In this document: piece after piece, positions 52,683-64,000 of the stretch
Layout of the letters: every line of letters begins with the position of its first letter
Numbering within the stretch: position 1 is the first letter of the stretch
From: Theristus sp. LFF4_11
Lineage: Eukaryota; Nematoda; Chromadorea; Monhysterida; Xyalidae
Assembly (NCBI GenBank): GCA_030248135.1
Contig: JASANC010001988.1
Coordinates: forward strand, 1-64,000
DNA: 64,000 bases
Direction of reading: 5' to 3'
Made by a program: the position numbers and the translations under genes
Notes under the pieces: model-generated
Database searches by the model: none
What the model was told of the DNA's origin: nothing
The model's input: the letters and a program-made list of their open reading frames with translations, nothing else

Positions 52683-55600
52683 CCGCTGCTTCACGGTCGT
52701 CCACGTCCGTAATGGCCGGCGTTTTCGTGGCTTATAGGATCTTCACTGTTTTCGTCGTTGTCTGGCACACTCACACCCACAGACACACACAGACACGCTA
52801 ACCAATCAGTGGATTGTACTCTTATTCGCGACTTATGTTCTTTCTTTCTTCTGTTCAGGTTGAATTCAGATGCGGTGAATTATTATAACTCGTTTTCGTT
52901 TTTTTTCAAATATGAATTGTATTTTTTGTATTTTACCTTCTTTACCTTTTTAACTTTCTTTTGCACCGTTTTATCCAAGTAGGGTTGTTTGTGTTCATCG
53001 CACCTATTTTGTTTCTACTTTAGTTTAACAGAAGTCACCAAAGCAAGTACAAAGTTTCCGAAATACCGATGGTTTCCGTTTTTCACTATTCCGTGATCCT
53101 GTTTTACACGTTACTGGAGCTTACTTTTTGTGATGGTGTGTCTGACGAACTAAATTCAAAACAAAAAGCTGACTGCTTTTTTGCGCCATGTTTCGTGTGT
53201 TACGTGCAGGCTGCTCTTGGTGAACCACATTTAAACGAACCCGGCATTCGACTGTTTCACAAGTGTTCAGTTTTCTGACAAAAATAACTTGTTTTCTGAA
53301 CGGTCACAAATTCGAAACGACTGTCAGTTTATTGCGGCCATTTAAGATATGTAATTTGTTGGGTGTTGCGCTGTGTGATACTTGTAGCTTTTCCCATTTC
53401 TGATTCTGACAATAATAATCAGAATTTTTGAACTGCATATGTTTCGAGTTCGCTTAAAAATCTGAAACCGGGAAGCACAGTTAATCAGCAGTCGTGCGAA
53501 AATTTTTATATTGAGTCAACTCGAAAACCAGAACTTTACTCCAAGTTGTCGTGTCAGAAAACAAAATTCACTTTTTTGCGCGTAATTTGCTGCGTTGGAA
53601 AAGTAAAAATATTCAGATGCGAATCTCTGTCACAACATTGAATTGACTTTTTAACTTAGTCCACAGTTCACAAGTTTTTGTATATTGGAACTTCTGTAGC
53701 AGCTTTCATGAACCTGTTAACTTCCATTTAACAGCGGAACTTACAATGCCAATTGCTAGAGTTTGTTATAATGTTCTGTGGGTACTTTGGAATCGCTGAA
53801 CGTTGAAATTGAAAAACTTGAGAAACTATCTGGGTTTGGTGGTTTGCGCGATTTATGTGGTATCCGTGTTCTATCTAGACTTTGCTTGTTCTCTTGCAGT
53901 GAAATTCGCTGTCGTTTCTTTGTTTGTTACCTGTTTTTGTCAACCACGAGCGAGAAAAGTGAAAAAAGGCAGGATGTCGAATAAAATAGCGGTGCAACGG
54001 ACTTGATGTGAGTATTACCTGGTGTTTTATTGGAATCACATGGCGAATAGTACGCCAAAGCGGTACTTGTGAACGTGAAATCAACGTTTTCGCACCGACA
54101 GCCTTTGATCAACTCAAACAAATTGATACCTCAGTCAATCACAAAGCGCATTCATGTCTCGCGTGAAAAACGACCTTTTTTCCAACGGTCAAAAGTTCTT
54201 GAAATGTTTCCAATCTAATTCCGTGACAACAGGATAGACTTGTTGCGCATGTTGCATGCGATTTGTTCGTATAATTCATGAACGTCGCACCTTGTGGAAT
54301 TTATGGTGTTAAAACGATTAATAATAAATGAAATAAATGTGCTGCAAACAATCAGAATCAAACACAAATGACGCACATTGATACAAACCTTAGTTTTCAT
54401 TCGTGACGCACAGCCGAAAAACTAGGCCGATCCCTATAGTTATTTCATTATTTCACTGAGACACAGACAAATTCCTACATCTGACATCGGGATGTTCAAA
54501 CATTCTTCATTGAATCTCTCCGATCGTAAATGCGGCGCGAGCGCGACGCCCCGTTGGTTGCCCCCCCCCCGCCCCACGCCCCACCACACGCATCATGTCG
54601 CGCTACGTTTTTTATTTCACAAAATTGATGGATGGCCACAAATTGGGTGCAGTTTTTGACGTCGCCACTGCGATGAGATTTTATTCGAATAATACGTTCG
54701 GTTTTCACGTAATCTTATCCTTAATGTTTGAATACAATTCGATTTCAAAAATTGTTATTCATGGTAATATATCATCACTTTCTAACAGATTTCGGTTTCA
54801 ACTTTCCGACAGTTTTTTTAATCGCACGCGTGTAAGGTGTAATACATTCGCGCCGACATGAAATTGCAACTCACAAAACTTATCGAATGCGTTTCTCGTT
54901 ATAAAACTGATCAGGTAAATAGTGCCGTTAAAACAGTGCAGTTGAAGTGCGGCTTTAAAAAATCAGCTGTAGTTGGTGAAACTAAAAAAAGCGGTCGTAT
55001 CTTACAGCATCCCCAACCGTGTGCGATTGCCGCATGCGAATTCGCAACACGGCACACACGAAAGAAAGAACAACAAGAAGAGTTGCCGAGAAAGAAGACG
55101 AAATCTTCACTGACACTGAAAAGATAGGGATTTGTCAACCGAACAACTTATGATTGCGCATGTACATCATCAACGACCGTGCACTGCTGCATTCATACTC
55201 CAGCAACGAAAGTGTTCAATCAAATATTTTGAAATTTCAATCAAGATCTTGTGATTGATCTTCTCAGAATGTGATCTTTAAGTTGTTTGGCCAACCAGGG
55301 TTTCAAACTTTGAAATGTAAACACATTGGACAAAAAACAAAGATTCTCCGAAATACCCAAAAAAGTCCGAAAGTTTTGCGCAAGACAGCCGAAGTGAGAG
55401 ACGCAAGTATGCGCGCGGCAGGCCCGTGTGCCTGTGACGAATCTGCTGAGTGTCTTGTCGTCTGCTCCGCTGCAACCAGCGAAATATCTATCAAACACTT
55501 CTATCATCTGTATCGGGCCAGTTGTAATTGCGTAACATCTGGGTCGCATGGATATACGTGTGTTGGTATTGCACGTCTGTATCATGTTTGTTGTTTATAC

Positions 55601-56562
55601 GTCGTTTGTAATGCATTTTGCTATTTTGCATATGTTTTATTATTTTTAGAAATAATAAAAACATCGCAGTATTGATTGCATGATCGGTGCATGCAGTGGT
55701 GCATTAGCCATTGCCTTGCAGACTGAATTATGCGCACAATCAAGTCACTTTGAATTTTAGCGCCTTGCGGAAATTCATTGTTTCAGTGTTTATGTTTTGT
55801 GTGCACCTGCTGTCACACATCCGGCACCACACAGCAAATATGTGGGCTGTGCATGTCTCGAAATTCAATTACATATCGCACCATTACATCACCTCGCGAC
55901 CATCGGTGAAACGTCATAATTGCGTTTGTTTCGCATCGGTATGCCGTTTATTAGCGAAATTTATGTCTCAAGTTTTTTGATCGACAAATTGCATACGTTC
56001 AATTAGTCACTCCCTCTATCAATATCCATCATGCACATCGTTACGTGATTCGCACTTTTGACCGCATGTCATAAAAACCACTTCTGTTCAGCTCAGACGG
56101 AAATTAGCGGAGTTTTGCCAGAACACATGCAGTTTGTGAGAATTTGCCGGTGCCAGATCGATCATTGCGTTGAACATAACAACAAAAAATTTGTTGTTGA
56201 CAAATAACGCTGTCGTGAACAATTTTCTATGCTTGTATGCCCCTCAGTCACTTTATTTGTTTTAGATTTGACCTTTATTTAACCGGTTTCAGAGATATAC
56301 TGTAGAACAAACATTACTGCAGTTAATACGTTTACAAACCGTTTATAAATTTGTAACTCTGTATCTCAAAACTGTTCGACAGGTTGCTGTTGTTCTTTTA
56401 CGTTTACTGCGACACTAAGAACAATTGGCATCCATGTGAAACTAAGAAACGGCCTGCCCTCATTCGATGACGAAATAACACCAAAAATAAAATCTATTTC
56501 AACGAAATTGCAAATTCAAATCCCCTTTCAGTCGTCAAAACCGGGGAACTTAAAAAATAACA
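52683..56562. other. Intergenic region, no gene supported
   Basis: 3.9 kb of AT-rich sequence after the SPOP-like gene. Open frames at 54595-54861 and 54858-55127 are short and without family resemblance. A C-run (about 54558-54570) is present. An acceptor (CCCTTTCAG ending 56531) lies 31 bp before the next ATG. Confidence 0.45.
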
Positions 56563-59500
56563 ATGAGCACTAGTCAAGAATTTTTCGTTAAATGTTCATT
56601 AACTTTAATCTCATTATTTGCCGACAGCGTTTGGGCCGGTGGGCTGGCCCTGCAAGGCGGTTACGGCCAGGGCGGTGGCGGCAGCTCATACGGCGTGCAG
56701 GTAATGGTCAACACCTGCTACAGTAGTTTGATAGCAACATTTCGTGTCAAGACCTGTACTTTAAAAAGCCTCCTTTGAGTGTCTGCCGATTGGTGGAACG
56801 TGGAATGAAGTTTCTTTGTGTTCTTTTTCAATTTACTTGTTGTTGATGTCGTTTTAATTTATTGAACTGAATGGTTTTTAGATCAAAATATATTTGCATT
56901 TCCGTTTTTGAGTTTCACTTGGCAGGAGAGTGAAGCAGAGATCTGATTTCTTTGTTTCTGTTGTAAATTTTCTGAATCATGCTCAGGTTCCACAAACTGG
57001 TAGCAGCTACAACAGCGGTCCGGCTACTGGATTCAGTTATGGTGGTCATGGAGGACCAGCACCAAATCCAGCTCCATCATATCCAGCACCGAATCCTGCT
57101 CCAAGTTATCCGTCTCCCTCACCAGGTCCATCATATGGAGGTCCTGCACCATCACCTAGCTACCCATCACCGGCGCCGCAGCCCAGCTACCCACAACCAG
57201 CACCACCTCAGCCGAGTTACCCACAGCCACAGCCACAACCAAGTTATCCACAACCTCAGCCTCAGCCGAGCTATCCACAGCCGCCGCCGCCCCAACCTGT
57301 CGGCTATCCTGGACCTGCACCGGCACCTGGACCATCGCCAGGCTACGGTGGAGGACCTGCTCCAGCGCCAGGACCTGACACAAGTACGTTTTTGACGTAT
57401 TCGTTTTTGAACATAAATCCCCTACTTTAAGTTTTGGGTTTCCCTAGACTTTTTAGCTGAATGAACCATGGTGCTCAAGCTTTCTAAATCCAAAAATTCA
57501 ATTTAACGCTATCAATTATTGTTGTTGCTTGGTTGCCTTTTTTGTTTTGCTCGTTGATGGTTTTCTGTAGTTGTGTTATAAACTTTCCTTAGACATTATT
57601 AGGAACGTTGTTATTGCAATGCGTTGGTTTTTGTTTACCTTTAGTTAAATCATGAAATTCTCGAGGCTGTGAAGACACACAACACAGCTTTTGTTTTTCT
57701 GTTAGTGTATTTATTTATTAACGCTCCAAAATGTTCACTAATCGCATTTTAATGACGCTTCATTCAACATATCAAATCAAAAGTGTTAGAAAACATTTTG
57801 TTTTGTGCAGAAGATAAGAAATGGGTGCGTAGTTTTTACCTTTTGACTGCAAGTAGGATAACTGAGTGAAGTGGAGCGGTTTTTGAGCAATTTCGATGAA
57901 AGTTTTTTTTACTGTCTTATAAACACGTAGTTTGTTTATTCTTTCACATCACATGTCTATTGTTGTTATTATGTACCTTTTTGAAAACGGTGTTCCACAT
58001 TTTTATGCCCCTGGGACAGAGCAAGGTAAACAAAGTTTTATAGTGTTCATGGAACGTCATATTTTTATTCTAAATTGAATAGAATCTTTGAAATACCGCC
58101 AACTCACTGTCTGATTGCATTAGTTTGCGGAGACATTTTGAATGCGTTATTATTGATGACTGCCATTTCGGTCAGCATTTTGATACATTGTGGTTGAAAA
58201 ATTAGACCAGACGACAATTAGATTAGATGACGAATAACTTTAGATCAGTCAACTGTGTTTAAGAAAACAATTCTAATCTATTGGTTCGATGAGAGTGTTC
58301 CCTCAAACACTCATCTTTGGTACGCTTGACCACTCGTTCGGTAAGATGTGCACATGTTACGATTGATCGTTGATTGCGTGCATGCATTCTAGCGCATCAC
58401 ATAACCTACATCGAACGCGCGCTTCTTCTGTCTCGGTTTTAAGGATTATGAAAAAAATGCAAATGTTTAGTTTGGTTTCTGTGTGCATTTTTCAGTAGTC
58501 TGAAATTTTGAGCGCACACGTTTCAGTTGAAAAAAAACGTAAACAAAGGTGAGGATGTCTCCCTATCGCGGCTGTTCAAACTGTGACCACACACATGATA
58601 TAAATGATATGAAAATAAAAAAAATCATGAAGTTACGTGCAGGCGCAACTGTCAAAAAATGTCTTTGGTTGCCGTTGATAATTTGTGAACATGTGGAACC
58701 AAAAACACGAAACAGAACGGTGATTTTAGGCGATGTTTTTAGCTTGGGCTAACCTAGAAAACGTACAGAACGCCGTCGAATAGGGTACCCATCAAGTTTT
58801 TTCTGTCATCAAGTGCCTATACGCCCCTCGGCGTGGTTCGATTCCCCGAATGCATACACAGTAGTCTAACGCGCTACCAGCCCGGCTATGAGGGTGACCG
58901 TGACAAACACTTTGTTCAGTTGTTCTTTTGTTTTTCCACAAGCGAATGAAGTCGAACAATACATGAAATTGTTGTGCTTTTACAAGGTGGAGTGTTGATC
59001 ATGAGAATGTTATTTATATTTGCTGTCGTGAATTACAATCAAAGCCAAACCATTTAGTGTTACGTTGAACAGAGTATATAAAAACAACATGCAACATTGC
59101 TTGCACCAAATGCAGTGCATCAAGAACTGTGTTTAGGTGACCCGTGCTTTCGACGTTACTCGAACTGCATCATCGTGAACGCTCAACCGTACGAACGTCG
59201 CAGCACGGTCGATGTGCAAGCTTGCAAGGATCTCTGTCTGTCGTCCACTTCTGGTGTCTTCCAATGTCGTTCGTTTGTCTACGACAACCAGAATCAAGTG
59301 TGCGATCTGTTTGGTCACACCGGCAATCAGTATCCGGCAAAGTCAGTTTGCTCCTTTTGTGTTGTTTTATTTTTGTTTTGTTTTTATGTAACATTGTTTT
59401 TAACTGTTTCTATTCGCAACCGGTGTTTGGTTGCGAAAATTCGCAATCTTTGTTCGATTGTTCACACTTCGAGTTTCAGACTGATCACATTTTATAACCG

Positions 59501-61402
59501 TGATTATTACGAGCCGACTGGCACGTGCAACGGCGCTGTAGTGACGACACCAAGCACGCCTGGGACGCCTGGCCCTTCCGCGTGCACTGGCCGTGCGTCG
59601 AAATGATTGCTGCTTTGCGATTTGAGCATTATGATTTCTTTTATTGTGATTGATTTTTTCAGCAACATGTCCTGCCGGTCAAACAGCTCGTTTGATGCGC
59701 ATTGAAGGCTTCATGCTGCAAGGCAGTGATGATAACAAGCTTGATGGGTCCATCGATCAGTGTACGCAGGCCTGCTTTGATAACAAGGTACATACCACCA
59801 AATATTGGTTTTGTTGAACATTAGCTTTGCTTTGTGCTCTGATCGACTTTACAGCTCCCGGATGGCACCTGCGCACCGTGTCAGTCGTTCGACTTGTCGC
59901 CGTCAGGCAGCTGCGATTTCACACAAGAGGCGGCCGTGCCGACCGGAAATGGCCAATTGGTGCAAAATCCAAATGCTGATTATTACGAAAAGATATGCGT
60001 TGATGGTGCGCTAATCGAAAAATGTGCTTTTTCGTTTTGTACTGTTCGTCATTGTATCAGTTGATTGCAGAGGCCGCAGCAGCCAACTGCCCTGAAGTGT
60101 TCGAACGATTTCCACAGATGATTTTAGTTGGCTTTGCTGAAACGGTCGTTGATGCAAAAGGATTCGAAGAATGTTTGGATAATTGTCTGAACTCCGAAAC
60201 ATTGTACGGTTTCCGGTGCGCTTCCGGGATGTTTTATTTTCAGGTTTGTTCACAAAAATAGAAATAGTATAAAGTGTGGACTGTTATGCATAGTAGAACT
60301 AGGATACGGAGAAACTGAACAAGCTTTTTAGGAAGACCAACTGAACTGTATTTTGAATACGGAAGATAGAACATCGCAGCCAGACTTGTTTGTTCAAGAA
60401 GACACTGATATTGTTGATTATTTTGAAACCGGATGTGCCAAGCGAGTTCAGCAAGTGCGCGGCAGGCGACGTTTTAACGGAGCTCGCTCATGTAAGTTTT
60501 TGTCGTTTATTTTTATTTCACATTTTTGGTTTTCGCTCATAACTGCCTTCACAGTCAGAAAACATGAACACTGTCACACGCTTTAAAAAATTCTGTGAAA
60601 CTAAGCGTTAAGCAAAGTACTCTTTCTCTCTCTCTCACAAACACACACTTGTGCGGTAAATATCACAAAGCGTAATGAGACGCAGCGTTTGTTTTCTGAG
60701 AGAATCGTCAAACTCCACTGTTGTTTAATAGCGGTCTTGGCAAGCACGGATAGTGAAACAAAAACGCAACGAACATTGTTCACTGGTCCGATCCCTGCTG
60801 GAATCAACAAACGTGACAACGACACTGGCGATGACTTGTTCTTCGAAGAATCATTCGGTTCGCTTGCGCCAAATCGACGCGGTGACAGATCCGATTTTGG
60901 GCAGTGGACGCAATGGTCACCATGTGACCGACAAATTGACGGACGCCGTGTTCGCTACAAGCGATGTCGCAAGGCAAACCTGAAAGAGTGCGAGGCGCAA
61001 ACCGAGTGGTGCAATCGACGCTCTTTGCCACGTGAGTTTGCTCAGAACGAGTTACGTTATTGTATCGTCTGGTTGTCAGGGCCAAAACATGTGTGTGGCC
61101 GTCGCACGATGTCTAAATATACAGTGATCGTTTCAGATATCCAACGTTAAAACTCCCTGACAACACCATAACTGATTATAAAAATTTCAGAAAACACGCA
61201 GAACCTTGATGCGCTGCAACACGCCGCTTCCAGCAGTGGCCACCCACGCAGAGAGGACAGCGTTGACAAAGCGTCCTCTGGTTCATTCCAGTGTCCCGAC
61301 GACGAATGTTGTGCTGTGTTTGGAGGCTGTCGAATCGGCCTCAAGCGACACGCACTCACGGGGATTATTCGCTGGTGTACAAATCCGTGCGATTCAAAAT
61401 AA
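56563..61402 (+). CDS. Secreted Pro/Tyr-rich protein with PAN/apple domains and a TSP1-like module
   Basis: Exons: 56563-56700, 56987-57383, 59137-59341, 59480-59592, 59663-59787, 59855-60005, 60071-60243, 60332-60491, 60732-61031, 61191-61402; 657 residues. A signal peptide (hydrophobic CSLTLISLFADSVWA) is followed by Gly-rich sequence and about 120 residues of PSYP/QPSYPQP repeats like those of structural cuticle or shell proteins. Three PAN-type modules follow: CFRRYSNCIIVNA with CKDLCLSS, MRIEGFMLQGSDD with CTQACF, and CPEVFERFPQMILVGF with CLDNCLNS. The last runs into NCILNTEDRTSQPDLF and VDYFETGC, a pattern known from nematode PAN proteins. A TSP1-like piece (FGQWTQWSPCDR...YKRCRK) and a Cys-rich end follow. 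Likely extracellular matrix or cuticle; the function is not established. The AATAAA at 61398-61403 overlaps the stop codon. Confidence 0.85.
58720..58898 (-). mobile_element. tRNA-derived SINE, copy 2
   Basis: Same unit as 24873-25052: tRNA-like head CCCTCATAGCCGGGCTGG, T arm CGGGG-AATCGAA-CCACG, closing GCCGAGGGG, then the shared body with CACTTGATGACAGAAAAAA and ending CCTAAAATCAC. It lies antisense in intron 2 of the PAN gene. The (CAA)n tail of copy 1 is absent. Confidence 0.75.
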
Positions 61403-62814
61403 AGCTAAACCTCACAAAAACTTACACTTCATTGATTTATCCAATCCTGATAGTTTGATCTCGACTCGGTAACCGTGTAATGACACACAGTGACCAATTG
61501 TTTTTCTAGATCATTTTGTACATTATTCATCATAATATGGGATTTTTTGGAAGCCCTGACAAATGCAAGCGCGTTATCATTGTGCGAAATAACTTCAACG
61601 GATCTTGACAATTCGATACTAATATAATTCTGTATTCCAAGCAATTTTCGATTTTCCAAACCGAATTCCACTTCTAAAAGTCACACTGCCGTTTTTTCGC
61701 TACCCTTTTGTAACATAGTGTTGTTGCATGTTGCCTTTATATTTTTAGTCATCAAATTCATAATCAGTTCATTAAGACACGGAACATCGTTCGGTATAAA
61801 TTTCCAGTTCTGTTTTGTCCTTTGTTGTGTACAAATTCAAAATCAGCTTTACATTCTGTGTGATGTGCTTTTGTACTTTTACCAATGCATTACTGAAAGA
61901 TTTGACTGATTTCAATGCAAACATTTTTGATTACTCTTGTAATTATCATAAAATCTGTAATCACGTGTTTTTTGTGTATTCGATGTCCCTGCATCACCAA
62001 GACTTCAGTTAAATGATTGGTTTTATAGTTTCGAAGTTCACTCCAAAATGATTGAATTTCAAAGAATCGGTTGATATTTATACAAATAGGGTCTGATTTT
62101 ATGCTGTCTTTCACAACTTGCCAACCATCAAAGCGCCTCACGCAATTTTTTGAAGTCGACCATGCTGTCTTCATTCATTTGACATTTGCCCATGATTTTA
62201 TTATCAGTGGTGGTTATTTTGTTCTGATGGATCACATGGAAGTGGCAGTTGCCTAATCACCTAACACTTGAATGAAAATTTGATACAGGAGTGTCGTATC
62301 TTCTGAAAACCAAAGTTTTTTACCGGATGCTTGAGGGTGCTGTAACGGGCACAACTAATAAAACTAGGTGTGCGTGTAACCAATTACAATTGGTAAGCAA
62401 AGCAAATTGAAGCGAAAAACAAAATGATTTGTCAACAGCATGAATGTATATCTGTTAGCATGATGCGCAGCAGTACCGAAGATGAGAGGATGGGGTGACA
62501 CCTATGTTCAGGAAACATGGAGGAAAACACAACGTACCATATTTGGCGATCAGGTTGCGGGCAACTGGCGTTCACTAGCACACACACCAATGAAGTTTCA
62601 GCTGTGTGGCCATGAAGTTGCATGCGGGTATCTGAAACACGGCCATGTGGTATTATCTTTCTTATTAAACGTGACCCATGCGTTTTCACACACAGATAGA
62701 GAAAATGTTTCATGGATGCGCGGCAATTTGAAATCAGCAATACTTACGGTATTCTGACAGCAGATGTGTGCAAGAAATTTAGAAAAAACCAACCAGAATT
62801 TTTTCTCACCAAAT
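61403..62814. other. Intergenic region, no gene supported
   Basis: AT-rich. Minus-strand open frames at 61429-61671 and 61890-62174, interrupted by stops, could be remains of one coding sequence, but I recognise no family. The open frame at 62482-62757 is likewise unassigned. Confidence 0.4.
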
Positions 62815-62945
62815 AAATTTATTTTATTTCATATTCGAATAACGTTCAGGCGCGAAATAGCTTTTCAGCTGTGTGGCTTTTCCACACATCATTCAACATT
62901 ACTCCGCCTCCTTCGCACGAAAAGATAATATTAAGTATTGACATT
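62815..62945. repeat. Dispersed repeat matching 33664-33830
   Basis: Same word order as the copy in transporter gene 2: TTTATTTCATATTCG, GGCGC(G/A)A, CAGCTGTG, GGCTTTTCCACA, CATTCAACATT, AAAAGATAAT. Same orientation. Confidence 0.55.
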
Positions 62946-62984
62946 TTAGCGTGTGGCACCCAGTACCGAAGATGCATGACATTT

Positions 62985-63500
62985 TTAGGTAGGGGGTACC
63001 TACCCGTGGGGGGGTGCCAATTTGGGGGGCTGGGGGGTAAGTGGGACCCCCACCCCACCCGCTTTTTTATTGCAAATTTTTCAATGAAAAATGCTATAAA
63101 TTTTAAAAAAATCGCTGATATATGTTTTGTAAAACTAAATAACCTCATAGTTAGTGCATATTATGGACCTGGGAACCAAAAAAATCATGATTTTTGAAGA
63201 AAAATTATGACTTTTGAACAAAAATTTGTGATTTTTAAACAAAAGTTTGTGATTTTGGGAACATTTTGGGAGGGGGTGGGCAGGGGTCAAGATTGGGGGT
63301 AGGGGGGGTACCGCCCCAATGAAGTCGACCCCCCACCCGGGGAACCCTCCAATTTTGGTCCACCCTCTCTCGAATTTGGGGGACCAGACCTCCTCCCAGA
63401 TTTCGACCCCCAGAGCCCCCTCGCAGATTTCAATCCCCAGACCCCTCTTCAATTTCGACCTTCCCAGACCCCCTCCCGAATTTCGACCTTCCAAAACCCA
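62985..63500. repeat. G/C-run region
   Basis: Alternating runs of G and C (GTGGGGGGGTGCC, TTGGGGGGCTGGGGGG, GGTACCGCCCC) and repeated CCCAGA / TTTCGACC / TTTGTGATTTT words. Composition like the block at 1770-2246, but without a base-by-base match. Ends not defined. Long open frames here are compositional. Confidence 0.45.
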
Positions 63501-63896
63501 AATTTGCTTCCATAAACAGTAAAAAGTGCATTTTTGAGCACCTTTTCACAAAATTGTTTTCGCTTTACACTCCTGGCCCCATTTTGTTTTGTTTTTTATT
63601 TAATTTTTTAAATTTTGATTTTGTGGTTGGCCTATTATTTTATTATATTATTGGTCTTAATACATAGTCACAAAATATATAGGGCGTTAATTAAAGTAAC
63701 TTCACGCTCTGTACTGGTTTCTTCTTTGTCCACTTTGCTTGGTACCATACCATTGCGATTGCTTTGCGACCCGCAAAACTTCGGCCCGAAGAGTTGTGGA
63801 CTGTGGTTCGGGGTTCCTTCGATTCCGATCGAAATATTTCTGCCCCGGACGATTCCGGCTCGGCGTCGGCGAATGTTCCCCAGAACCAAACCAAAC

Positions 63897-64000
63897 CATA
63901 GTTGTTCTAGGGGGGGGCCTGGGGGGGCCGGCCCCCCCAAAAAAATTTCGAATCTATCTCTATCAAACAGGTTTTTTCGGCTCAGCTATTATCTATCAAA
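63897..64000. mobile_element. Family D hAT-like element, cut by the window edge
   Basis: Begins CATAGTTGTTCTAGGGG like 41409 and follows that copy (ATCTATCTCTATCA, TTTTTTCGGCTCAGCTATTAT) to the end of the window. Target duplication cannot be tested. Confidence 0.75.

Noticed and set aside
54595..55127. Two adjacent plus-strand frames
   Set aside because: Short, no recognised domain, no consistent splice model.
63135..63522. Open frames in the G/C-run region near the window end
   Set aside because: Compositional artefacts of repeated GGG/CCC words on both strands.

Overview
This window is nuclear DNA of an animal. Its genes are split by many short GT-AG (some GC-AG) introns, there is no operon-style packing, and the space between genes is filled with short DNA transposons. 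The protein set fits a metazoan: proteasome subunit Rpt6, a chondroitin polymerising factor, two H+/myo-inositol-type transporters, a SPOP-like MATH-BTB protein and a tetraspanin. A secreted PAN/apple protein with a motif of the type NCILNTE...VDYFE, known from nematode cuticle-type proteins, points to a nematode. That assignment is inference. I cannot name the species.

Layout. 1-2.3 kb: nested short inverted-repeat transposons and a G/C-homopolymer element. 2388-7694 (+): PSMC5/Rpt6 in 10 exons, with a LINE fragment in intron 8. 8140-11767 (-): chondroitin polymerising factor in 8 exons. 14005-23374 (+): a 1694-residue Arg/Ser-rich protein in 20 exons. 24384-28349 and 28894-33881 (+): a tandem pair of HMIT-type sugar/inositol transporters. 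34180-38253: a 4.1-kb foldback element with 1.55-kb inverted arms built of 353-bp subrepeats. 39.4-43.2 kb: a cluster of hAT-like elements, several with exact 8-bp target duplications. 43646-52682 (+): SPOP-like gene whose large intron carries an antisense tetraspanin gene (46547-48483). 56563-61402 (+): secreted Pro/Tyr-rich PAN and TSP1-like protein. 61.4-64 kb: repeats, ending in another hAT-like copy cut by the window edge.

Exon models were built by hand from splice signals, protein-family similarity and reading-phase agreement. For all seven multi-exon genes every internal exon keeps the frame, which strongly supports the models. The first exons of the tetraspanin and the untranslated regions are less certain.

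The genes do not form a pathway. They are ordinary housekeeping, signalling and extracellular-matrix genes. The unusual content is the mobile DNA: at least four hAT-like non-autonomous families, two Tc1/mariner-like hairpin families, a tRNA-derived SINE, poly-G-run elements with terminal inverted repeats, and the foldback element, many of them sitting in introns.
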